Positions 9,481 to 17,491 of a DNA stretch of 64,000 nt are shown here, one piece after another (within the stretch, counting starts at the first letter, position 1; each line of letters starts with the position of its first letter). The translations under genes and the position numbers were made by a program. The stretch is from NCBI RefSeq assembly GCF_013266755.1, contig NZ_JABRWJ010000011.1, positions 1 to 64,000 on the forward strand, read 5' to 3'. Under the pieces are notes generated by a model that saw nothing but the letters and a program-made list of their open reading frames with translations, was not told where the DNA came from and made no database searches. Source of the DNA: Pseudaquabacterium terrae. Lineage in GTDB: Bacteria > Pseudomonadota > Gammaproteobacteria > Burkholderiales > Burkholderiaceae_C.

Positions 9481-9925
9481 ATGGCGAGCTTCGCCGACCG
9501 ACTGATTTGCGCTTGACGGCATCACTGCCGGCGCGGCGGCCGACGCGCGCGGCAGTCAAGTCTGGTCGCCGTCGCCTGGGGCGGCGTGGCGCGCGATTCG
9601 CGGCCTCAGCGGATCGATCAGCGGACTCGTGCTCGCCAGTAGCGACGACGCCAGCGCGCCGCGGCTGGTGTCAGACGTGCCATGCATTACTAGGGTGGTC
9701 GCGTTCGACAGCAACTCCCGCGCGGTCGAGTACTTGGTACGACAGCGCGCGCTCGAGCAGGACGACAGGTCCTGCACCGTTCCCAACGCGGTCGACAGCC
9801 GCCTGCTCGGCCCGGTGCTGCGCCGGCTGCGCGCCGAACACGGCGCGACTTCGCCGACCTCCGACGCGCACTTGCTGTTCGGCGACGTCAACACCCGCCT
9901 CGCCGGCAACGCCGCCGATCCATGA
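9481..9925 (+). pseudogene. Hypothetical protein preceding TIR-TM gene, one frameshift
   Basis: The ATG at 9481 follows a purine-rich stretch (gaagaaacgaag) and starts MASFADRLICA. Reading continues one frame over from about 9512 as LDGITAGAAADARGSQVW and ends at 9925, giving about 148 residues in all. The C-terminal half has a plausible amino-acid mix (ITRVVAFDSNSRAVEYLV, HLLFGDVNTRLAGN) but no domain that I recognise. Its stop overlaps the ATG of the TIR gene by four bases (ATGA), the sign of a translationally coupled pair. A partner or immunity role for the TIR protein is possible but not shown. Confidence 0.45.
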
Positions 9926-11764
9926 ACGACGCTGCTGCCGCGCGCACGACGTCTTCCTCAGCTACCGCAGCAGCGACCGAGAAGCGGTCGCCGAGATCGC
10001 TGACGGCCTGCGCGCCGAAGGGTTCGGCGTCTGGTGGGACCAGCAGATCCCCGGCTCGGCCGAGTGGCGGCACACGATCGAGCAGCACCTCGGCGCCGCG
10101 CGCTGTGTGGTCGTCGTCTGGTCGGCCGCGGCGGTCGACCCGGTCGAAGGCCGCTGGGTGCAGCAGGAGGCTGACGAGGCCGAGCGGCTCGACCGCTGCG
10201 TGCCGGCGCACATTGACGACGTGCTGCCGCCGCTCGGGCTGCGGAGCCGGCAGTCGATCGACCTCATCGACTGGCACGGCGACCGCGCCGACCCGCGCTG
10301 GCGCCAGCTCGTCGAGGCGATCCGCGCGGTGCACGAGCAGCGGGCGCCGCAGCCGGTCCCGCCGTCGCCGCCTGTCTCGCCGCTGCGCGGCCGCGGCACG
10401 CTGCTCGCGCTGCTTGCCGGCGTCGCGGCGCTGGTCGCCACGATCGCCGCCCGCTTCGGTCTCGCGCCGGCGGCCGGCGTCGCGCTCGCGCTCGTGCTCG
10501 GCTACGTCGCGCTCGACGTGCTGCGGGCGCGCCGGCGCGGCGAGCGCGCGGCGTCGAACTTGCTGCGCCGGCTGCTGCGCGGGTCGGCGGTCGCCGGCAG
10601 CGCGGCGGCGCTCGTCTGGACCGCGGTGCTGCTGGTCGCCGCCTCGCCGCGGATCGAGTCGGCGCTGTACGCCGAGTTCTTGCTGACGGTGCAGGACGAG
10701 GCGCTGCGCCCGCTGCCGCAGGCGGTGGTGACGGTCGGCGCCGGCGACGACGTGCGAACGCTGACCCCTGGCGCCGACGGCCGCCTGCGGATCCGCTGCT
10801 GGCGCCTCGGCAGCCGCGGGCTGGTGCTAACGTGCCGATCGACGAGATCCGCTACGCGCTCGCGGTCGGCGCCGGCTTCCGCGCGGCCGACGATGCCGCG
10901 CCGGCCGCCGAACGCGACGCAGGCGTCGAGCGTCGGCAACGTGTCGACCTCGATCCGCTGCCTGGCGGCGTGCTCAGGCCCGGCGAGGCGATCGTCGTGC
11001 CTCGGCGCTTCTTCTTCAAGGTGCCGAAGCCGGGACCGGAGCCGCCGCCGGCGCTGCCGGGTGACGACGCGGCGCAGCTGCCGTTCGTGCTGTCGAGCAG
11101 CAGTACGACGAATCCGGCCAGACCGTCGTCGGCCGTCGCGAGCACCGCTTCTCGATTGCGGCCTCGCGGCTGCGCCGCGCGCCGCCCGGGCCCGAGGAAG
11201 AGCCAAAACGCAACCACGCCGACGACCGCTCGTTCGTCGTCGGCACCGTCGTCGAGTCTGTCTCGGTGATGGTCAACGGCGTGCCGGTGCCGACCCGCGA
11301 CGACAGCGGCCGAGTGCTCGCGCTGCACGCCAGCCAGCCGTGGGGGTCGTGCCCGTTCGTCTTCGCCCGCCACGACGGCCAGCAGGTCTGGCGCAACCAC
11401 GGGATGACGATCCCGGACCAGATCGGCGCCGCCGCTGAGACGACGCACCGACTCTCGCTCGGCCGCCGCGTACGCGAGATCCAGCTGCGTGAGGTCGAGC
11501 CTGAGGTTTCGCACATCAATGCCGTGCGGCTCGTTGTGCGGTCGGCCGACGGTCGCGTCACCGTCCACTCTGCGATCGACCCGCGTCTGGCGCGGCGCGA
11601 TCGGAACTACGCGGTGCTGCGGCGCGGCGAGGTACTCGACCTGCGCTTCCACGGGTGGAACCGCGCGCGCGGACAGCGACGAGGTGACGATCGAGGTCAC
11701 CGGCTGGTACGAGCCAACGCCGGCGCGGATTGCTGAGCGGCCGCGGCGGCGGCCGCTGTTCTGA
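9922..11764 (+). pseudogene. TIR domain - multi-TM protein, broken by several frameshifts
   Basis: The expected product begins at the ATG at 9922, but the TIR sequence (HDVFLSYRSSDREAVAEI, GFGVWWDQQIPGSAEW) is read in the next frame from about 9942. The TIR domain spans about 130 residues, with a candidate catalytic Glu in VQQEADEAE. It is followed by two or three hydrophobic segments (LLALLAGVAALVATIAARFG, AAGVALALVLGYVAL, AALVWTAVLLVA) and a C-terminal beta-rich region. The frame changes again near 10.82, 11.09 and 11.67 kb, and the last frame ends at 11764. Coding-like sequence continues through every shift, so decay is recent or the assembly has indels in very GC-rich DNA. A membrane-bound TIR effector is the likely ancestral product. 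Confidence 0.7.
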
Positions 11765-11879
11765 CCGAACCGCGCTGCGTCAGCCTCGGGTTGTTCAGCA
11801 GCCGGCACAGTGACCGGTTCGGCGGCCGATCCTTGCTGGCGCAGATCAGCATCGCCCGCTCGGCCACTGAGTTGCCGCA

Positions 11880-12154
11880 TTGGCGGTCCGATGCAGCTGG
11901 ACCGCGCGCAGGTGGAGGAAGCCATCCTCGAGACCCGGCAGCACGGCATTTCGCGCACCATCGGGCAGCCGATTCCCGGCATCAATGCGTTCTGTGCGCC
12001 CGTCTTCGACTCTGCGGGCAACCTGGTGCTCGGGATCACCTGCATGGGCCCCGAGGCGACCTTCGACAACGACTGGAATGGCAGGGTCGCGTCGCCGTTG
12101 AGAGCCTGCGCGGTCGAGGTGTCCCGTCGATTGGGGTACCTCGAAGCAACATGA
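11880..12154 (+). pseudogene. IclR-type regulator, C-terminal fragment
   Basis: The frame contains AILETRQHGISRTIGQPIPG, then INAFCAPVFDSAGNLVLGIT and a closing helix. This is the ligand-binding C-terminal domain of an IclR-family transcription regulator. The DNA-binding N-terminal half is missing, and the sequence before about 11880 shows no match. It is a truncated relic next to a recombinase relic and should not be functional. The source gene is not in the window. Confidence 0.65.
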
Positions 12155-12284
12155 GCTTCGAGGCGGGAGCGGCGCCGGCGCCAACGCGTTCGATTGCGGC
12201 TGCCCGTGGCAGTGACGTGTTATTAGAGCGTTGCCGCTATACTTAAATCATCGTCAAGAGAACTTATGTAAAGTCGTGGATGAT

Positions 12285-12620
12285 CCTCAGCAGGCGAGTG
12301 GAGGAAGCCCACTTCGCCAGCGTCACTGTAAGCCCGCGCCGCGCCAGGTCAGGTGGTCAGGTAGCGATTCTGCGCTTCGCGAACGATGGGAGGAAGGGCC
12401 ACCCTTGCCACCTTTGAGCTCTTGCCGACGATGTGCAGCCAGTGGTCGCCGTGGGGATTGGCCTCGATCCGTCCGAGCTTGGTGGCGACCAGCTCGCGGG
12501 CGCGCAGACCAGTGCCGTAGCCGAAGTCCAGGATGAACCGCAGCCGCTGTGCGGCCGGAGCCTTCCAGCCGTAGGACTACTCCAGGCCGTCGGCGATCGT
12601 GCACACCAATCTGCCCGAAA
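12285..12620 (-). pseudogene. Second copy of the DUF3701-type tyrosine recombinase, internal fragment
   Basis: About 330 bases align on the DNA with 2.84-3.15 kb, for example a shared run cgaagtccaggatgaaccgc followed by agccgctg. They correspond to residues about 365-465 of the intact integrase, including the conserved arginine region. Small indels and a stop break the frame, and both ends are missing. It keeps the same orientation as the intact copy. It probably marks the far side of an integrated or duplicated segment that carried the TIR genes. Confidence 0.85.
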
Positions 12621-12673
12621 AGCGCGACCACCCGACCAACCCAACGCGGCCGGCATTCCTGGCCGTTATCCCC

Positions 12674-15403
12674 TCAGTGGTTCAGGTCGGGCAGCTCGGA
12701 GCGATATCGGTCCCAGAACCAGCGTGGTCGGACTTCGCCTTTCGGCGACATGCGAATGCTGTGAGCGGCTCGCCGCAGCAAGGGCAGGCCTTCGGCCCTG
12801 CGACCCAGTTGCACAAGGGCCAGCGCATGTTCGGCCTGGGCCATGTGAAGCATGATTCCTTCGCCTTTGGCAAGATCGTCGTGTCGCTCAGCGAGCAGCG
12901 TCGCCATGAGGTCGAGCGCGTCGCTGCTCCGGCCGGTCCGGTTCCAGGCAGCGGCCAAGTGGATGTCGAGCGGTGGATATCGACCGCCCGTGGCGTTGGC
13001 GTTAAACCACGTGCGGTTGCTTTCGTACAAGTGGCGCGCCTGTTCGAAGCGGCCCTCTCCCAATGCAGCATCCCCCTGGTTCTTCAGCGTGACACGCGTC
13101 CACTGGTGATCGAGCCCCAGCGTAGCGCCAAAGCCGTGCGCAGCCTTCTGGTACTGTTCGAGCGCGCTCTGCATCTGCTCCTCCCCCTTGAAGACATGTC
13201 CTCGGTCGGAGTCGATGTAAGCGATGTGCAGCAAGCTGGGCACCGGTACCTGCGTCAATCGCTCCCGCGCTTGCACCAGGATGGCATGCGCAGGCGCCCA
13301 GCGTTTCGCGTCACGGTGCTGCGCGGCGCGGAAGATCGCGGCGCGCGCCATGGCGATGGCGGCTTCGTTGGCGGCGACTGCGGAATCGGCAATGTTTTCC
13401 TTCAGCAAGGTTTCAGCGGCTTCAGGTTGATCCGTCAACCACAGTATCTGCGCGAGCAGCCTCCACGCCGTGTTGCGAAGCTCGGCGTCAAGGTGCGGCG
13501 TGCGGTCGGCACGCGCTTTCAGTCCGCGCGCCTCGACCAGTGCTTCGTCCCAACGAGTTTCGGCCAGGGCTCGCGACACCCTTGCACGCTGGACAAGAAA
13601 TGACAACTCCGCGCCGGACTCCAGGTCGGCACCACCGACCAAACCTTGGATCCGATCCAGTTCACGCCGAGCGTCGTCATGCTCGTTCATTTCAAACAGC
13701 AACTCCGCTCGTTCCAACCGCATCTCGAGCACCTTCGCCCGATCGCGCGCGGTTCGCGCGCTTGCGTTCAGCAACTCGATCGCACGATCGAACTGTCTCA
13801 ACGCGTCATTGGTGCTGAGCATGCGCTGATACAGGCGCGCCACGTGACGGCGCAGCTCGGCTTCGGCCCGCGGGTCGTCCTTGAATCGGTCGCCCGCTGC
13901 CGTGGCCGTGTGGTGAAGTACTTCGAACATCGATCGAGGCCGACCCTGCGCGCTCTTGAACAGGTCTGGCGTTGTGAGCACATCCTGGACTAGGAACTCG
14001 GTGACGCGGTGGGCTTGGCGCTGAGATAGCTCCGCTGCATGCAGAGCTGTCCTTTCCCGCTGCAATTGCCAAAGGCTCAGCCCCAGACCCAGAAGCAACA
14101 GGATCGCACCACCCAGTGCCCAGGGACGCTGCAGCGCCCGGCGCTGCTCGCGTAGCTTCAGCGTCTGCAGCACGGAAGCTTCATGGGCAGCAGCCTCGGC
14201 GGCCGCTCTGCGCTCATCCATCGTGGACAACCGGTGCACGAGATCGATTGCGCTGGCGAGGCGATGCTCGGGTTCGCCCTGGGTGGCGGAATCGATGTCC
14301 TGAACCAGCAGCGGATCGACGATGTGCCGCTGCCAGCCGCTGGCCATCGGTCGCCGCAGGTCACCTGCAACCACCTGGTACAGCAGTATGCCCATGGCAA
14401 AGATGTCGCTGCGCGTCGTCGGCGGCTCACCGGAGAGCAGTTCGGGCGCAAGGTAGAGTGGTGTACCGCTGAGCACCTCGGGGTCGATGCCCTGCGTGAC
14501 GGTCAGTCCCATCGCGGTGAGCCCCATGGCCCTCAGACGTTCTGCATCCAGGGCGCGCGCGCTGCCGAAGTCGGTCAACCGGGCTCGCCACGCGTCACCG
14601 TCACGGTCGATGAGCACATTGCGCGGTTTGATGTCCTTGTGCAGGACACCCACACGGTGCGCAGCTGCCACGGCGCCGGCGATCTGCACGAAGAGCGCCA
14701 GACGCTCCTTGAGTGGCATCTCGGTCAGGCGGGCGCCACCGTCCGACCAGGCGAGGAGGTCTTCGCCGCCGTAGACGCACTCCAGGAAGTAGGGCTGGTC
14801 CGAGAAGTTGTAGTCGACGACCGCGGCAAAACCGGGATGCTCGCCGAGCTCGCGCTGAAGCAGCCGGTACAGCATGTACTCCCGCTTCAGCGCGCGCAGG
14901 GACTGCGCATCGACGGCGAACTTGAACACCCGTCGATGGCCCAGCTTGCCATGTTCGGCCAGCCATACGCGGGACGACGACGCATCGCCCAGCGGCCGAC
15001 GGAGGGACCAGCCGGACCGGCCTGGAACGGCCATGCCGGCCTCCAAGGGGAGAGGGGATAGCGGCACCGAACCCACGGCGACGCGCTCGACCCGCCCCGT
15101 AAGCCGGTAGCCGATCCGGGGCACGCTTCGCAGACAGCCGGCGGCCACGCCGCCCAAGGCTTTGCGCAACTTGGTGATCGCGTTGGCGAGCACGTTGTCG
15201 ACGGTGATGCGCTTGTCCCACACGGACTCGAACAGCTCGTCCTTGGTCACGACCTCGTTCGGATGCTGCAGCAGCATGAGCAGGACCCGCGCCGGCAGCG
15301 GTTCGATCGCAACCGGCCTTCCGTCGACGAGCAGCTCGCCGGTGGCTTCGTTGAACTCGGCGCCGGCGAAGCGGTAGAGAAACTGGCTGCTGGGTACTTT
15401 CAT
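12674..15403 (-). CDS. Winged-helix / Ser-Thr kinase / TM / TPR protein
   Basis: A 909-residue protein. Residues 8-105 form an OmpR/CadC-type winged-helix DNA-binding domain (VTKDELFESVW, PRIGYRLTG). Residues 130-400 form a protein kinase with Lys161 (VFKFA), HKDIKPRN (255-262), DFGSA (278-282) and YLAPE. One membrane helix spans about 428-446, and residues 460-909 are TPR-like helices. The loop has HKD where most kinases have HRD, a common variant. The kinase core is complete and probably active. DNA binding and phosphorylation combined in one membrane protein suggest a one-component sensor. It diverges from the lipoprotein/Sel1 genes across a 230-base region with inverted repeats and may control them. 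Ligand and phosphorylation target are unknown. Confidence 0.88.
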   Translation of the reverse strand: MKVPSSQFLYRFAGAEFNEATGELLVDGRPVAIEPLPARVLLMLLQHPNEVVTKDELFESVWDKRITVDNVLANAITKLRKALGGVAAGCLRSVPRIGYRLTGRVERVAVGSVPLSPLPLEAGMAVPGRSGWSLRRPLGDASSSRVWLAEHGKLGHRRVFKFAVDAQSLRALKREYMLYRLLQRELGEHPGFAAVVDYNFSDQPYFLECVYGGEDLLAWSDGGARLTEMPLKERLALFVQIAGAVAAAHRVGVLHKDIKPRNVLIDRDGDAWRARLTDFGSARALDAERLRAMGLTAMGLTVTQGIDPEVLSGTPLYLAPELLSGEPPTTRSDIFAMGILLYQVVAGDLRRPMASGWQRHIVDPLLVQDIDSATQGEPEHRLASAIDLVHRLSTMDERRAAAEAAAHEASVLQTLKLREQRRALQRPWALGGAILLLLGLGLSLWQLQRERTALHAAELSQRQAHRVTEFLVQDVLTTPDLFKSAQGRPRSMFEVLHHTATAAGDRFKDDPRAEAELRRHVARLYQRMLSTNDALRQFDRAIELLNASARTARDRAKVLEMRLERAELLFEMNEHDDARRELDRIQGLVGGADLESGAELSFLVQRARVSRALAETRWDEALVEARGLKARADRTPHLDAELRNTAWRLLAQILWLTDQPEAAETLLKENIADSAVAANEAAIAMARAAIFRAAQHRDAKRWAPAHAILVQARERLTQVPVPSLLHIAYIDSDRGHVFKGEEQMQSALEQYQKAAHGFGATLGLDHQWTRVTLKNQGDAALGEGRFEQARHLYESNRTWFNANATGGRYPPLDIHLAAAWNRTGRSSDALDLMATLLAERHDDLAKGEGIMLHMAQAEHALALVQLGRRAEGLPLLRRAAHSIRMSPKGEVRPRWFWDRYRSELPDLNH

Positions 15404-15633
15404 GGACGCAATCGGCCTGGTGGACAGCGCAGCGTCCGCCTTTCCCGAATCGACCGACCGATCCTAACCACGGTTAGGACGCTCGGGAGGCACGAGTGCA
15501 ATCGTGAAGGTTTCGTTAGGGGCCCGTTAGCCGCAAGGCGGGGGCCTTCCGAATACTGGTGGCGCGTGGATCAACCCACAACCGGCCCCCGCCGATCCAC
15601 GCTGGCGGCGGGCTCCGGGAAGGAAGATCCGCC
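15404..15633. promoter_or_regulatory. Divergent promoter region with GTTAG repeats
   Basis: This region separates the minus-strand kinase/winged-helix gene from the plus-strand lipoprotein operon. It contains an inverted repeat, tcctaac-cacg-gttagga, at 15462-15479, and two further gttag half-sites at 15515 and 15526. Such spacing suits binding by a winged-helix dimer. That the adjacent winged-helix kinase binds here is inference. No clear -35/-10 pair was identified. Confidence 0.45.
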
Positions 15634-16455
15634 TTGAATACCTCCGCGCTTGCGCCGAATTGTGTCCCCACTGCTTCGCTGCTGCTGATGGCCCTGGCCT
15701 TCAGCGGACTGAGCGGCTGCATCGCGAGCGCGCCGCGATCGAGCAGCCTGGCCTCGGCCGGGCAGACCAGCGTCGGCGCGGACGAGCAGCTTCAGCGCTG
15801 CCAGCGTCCCCTCGGAACCCTCACGGTGGACGACGGCCGTCGCAGCACCTGGTGGGGGGGCTTCGTGCAGACCTCCAAGATCACGACGATCGAGCCGCTC
15901 GTGCGCACCCTTGTGCAGCAGTCGAACTGCTTCGTGCTGACGTCCGTCGGCAATCTCGACCGTTCGGCCGTGCTCGACGCCGTCGCCAATCGGCAGACGA
16001 AGGACGGCGTGCGACCCGGCTCGAACCTCCATGGCGGACAGGTCGTGGCAACCGACTACTTCATGACGCCGTCGATCATGTTCTCTGAAGGAGAGAAGAC
16101 GAACGTCAATCTCACTGGCGTGCTAGGCAAGGTGTTCGGGAACCCGGTGCGGGCGTTCAAGCAGGACTCGAGCGTGTCGGTCGTGCTCAGCATCGACGAC
16201 ATCCGCAGCCGGGTGCAGGTTGCCTCCGGGCTGGGCAACGGCACTGCGACGTCCTGGGGAACCGGCCTGACCGGAACGCTCTCGACCGATGGCGGTGGCC
16301 CGCTGGCGGCCTACAGCCAGACGCCAGCCGGAAAGGCCACGGTCGCTGCCTTTGCGGAAGCCTACAACGCCATGGTCGTCTCGCTGCGTAACTATCGGCC
16401 GCAAAACGTCGATGGCGGGCTCGGCACTGGGGGCCGGCTGAAAGTGGGGAGCTGA
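15634..16455 (+). CDS. Putative CsgG-like outer-membrane lipoprotein
   Basis: A TTG start at 15634 is chosen because ggaaggaag precedes it and it gives a clean lipoprotein signal: a hydrophobic stretch ending in the lipobox LSGC, at about residue 29. The 273-residue product has a central region (FVLTSVGNLDRSAVLDAVAN, ATDYFMTPSIMF) that resembles CsgG/curli-assembly-type lipoproteins. That likeness is weak and made by eye. It would be lipidated and held in the outer membrane or periplasm. The Sel1 gene starts 2 bases after its stop, so the two are co-transcribed. An alternative in-frame start at 15559 would put an arginine-rich leader before the signal peptide and is less likely. Confidence 0.65.
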   Translation: MNTSALAPNCVPTASLLLMALAFSGLSGCIASAPRSSSLASAGQTSVGADEQLQRCQRPLGTLTVDDGRRSTWWGGFVQTSKITTIEPLVRTLVQQSNCFVLTSVGNLDRSAVLDAVANRQTKDGVRPGSNLHGGQVVATDYFMTPSIMFSEGEKTNVNLTGVLGKVFGNPVRAFKQDSSVSVVLSIDDIRSRVQVASGLGNGTATSWGTGLTGTLSTDGGGPLAAYSQTPAGKATVAAFAEAYNAMVVSLRNYRPQNVDGGLGTGGRLKVGS

Positions 16456-16457
16456 CG

Positions 16458-17432
16458 ATGATCCGCCCCGAACATTCTTGCGGTCGCCTGCATACGATTC
16501 TGATCGCGCTCCTGCTCGCGCTCGGAGCGCCTGGCGCGGCCATCGGTGCCGACGGGCCGGGCAGGATCCGCCTCTGCGACGAGACAGGCTGCCGCCTGGT
16601 TTCGTCGGACCACGCACAGCGCGACGCCGGGGCGGTCACAGGCGGCGCCGAAGCCACCGCCGATGCGGACCTGTGGCGAGGCGAATCGCTGGGCGACCTC
16701 GCGCCAGCAGCGGACCAGCTCGATCCGGCGGCGCTCTACAAGATGGGCCAGATCCACCTCTTCGGCCTGGCCGGTGTGCCCCGAAACCCGGCCGCGGCGC
16801 GGCGCCACTTCGCGGCCGCCGCCGAACGAGGCCATGCGTGGGCGAGCTTCCGTCTTGCCGAGATGGTCCGGGATCGCACGCTGCCTCCTGATCCGGCCTT
16901 GCAGGCGCGACTGCTGTTCGCTGCGGCTTCAGGCGGCGTCGCCCCGGCGGCCTACAACGTCGGCATGGCGTACGTCAACGGGACCGGCGCGCCGCAGGAT
17001 GCCGCGGAAGGAGCCCGCTGGCTCGAGAAGGCTGCGAACGGCAGCGTTGCCGAGGCCCGATACGCCCTAGCGCTGCTGCACATGCGCGGCGCGGGCATCC
17101 CGCGGCAGCCGTTCGCTGCCCTGCGCCTGATGCGCGAGGCCGCCGCAGGCGGACACGTTCCGGCGCAGGCGGCGCTCGGGCGCATGTATGCGACGGGATT
17201 CGACTCCATGCGTCAGGACATCGCGCAAGCGAAGACGTGGCTCCGGCTGGCGTCGGACGCGGGCGACGCCGAGTCGGCAAAGCTGCTGCGTTCGATCGAA
17301 CACGAGGAGCGCGTGAATCTCGAACACCAGCGGGAGCTTCAGCGCCAGCAGCCCCAGATGATGGGCGCCCTGATGCAGTCGGTGGTCGCGGCATGGCTCT
17401 CGCCGCCGCCGGTGCGCGTGATCGTTTACTGA
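16458..17432 (+). CDS. Secreted Sel1-repeat protein
   Basis: A 324-residue protein with an N-terminal signal peptide (LIALLLALGAPGAAIGA). Residues about 90-280 contain Sel1/TPR-like units with the usual spacing: ALYKMGQIHLFGLAGVPRN, AYNVGMAYVNGTGAPQDA, ARYALALLHMRGAGIPRQ, AQAALGRMYATGFDSMRQ. Such repeats form protein-binding solenoids, here in the periplasm. It begins 2 bases after the lipoprotein gene, so the pair probably acts together. The C-terminus is glutamine-rich followed by a hydrophobic patch. No catalytic residues are apparent. Confidence 0.85.
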   Translation: MIRPEHSCGRLHTILIALLLALGAPGAAIGADGPGRIRLCDETGCRLVSSDHAQRDAGAVTGGAEATADADLWRGESLGDLAPAADQLDPAALYKMGQIHLFGLAGVPRNPAAARRHFAAAAERGHAWASFRLAEMVRDRTLPPDPALQARLLFAAASGGVAPAAYNVGMAYVNGTGAPQDAAEGARWLEKAANGSVAEARYALALLHMRGAGIPRQPFAALRLMREAAAGGHVPAQAALGRMYATGFDSMRQDIAQAKTWLRLASDAGDAESAKLLRSIEHEERVNLEHQRELQRQQPQMMGALMQSVVAAWLSPPPVRVIVY

Positions 17433-17491
17433 CACGTCACGTCCGATTGGTTGTCGACGAATCTACGAGCGCCAAGGAAGGAATCTCAAAC

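Noticed and set aside
9507-11438. A continuous 643-codon plus-strand frame that contains the TIR domain
   Set aside because: Only the middle part (about 9942-10815) is true coding sequence. Its ends are arginine- and serine-rich, and the real protein leaves this frame. I annotate the module as frameshifted instead of as one intact protein.
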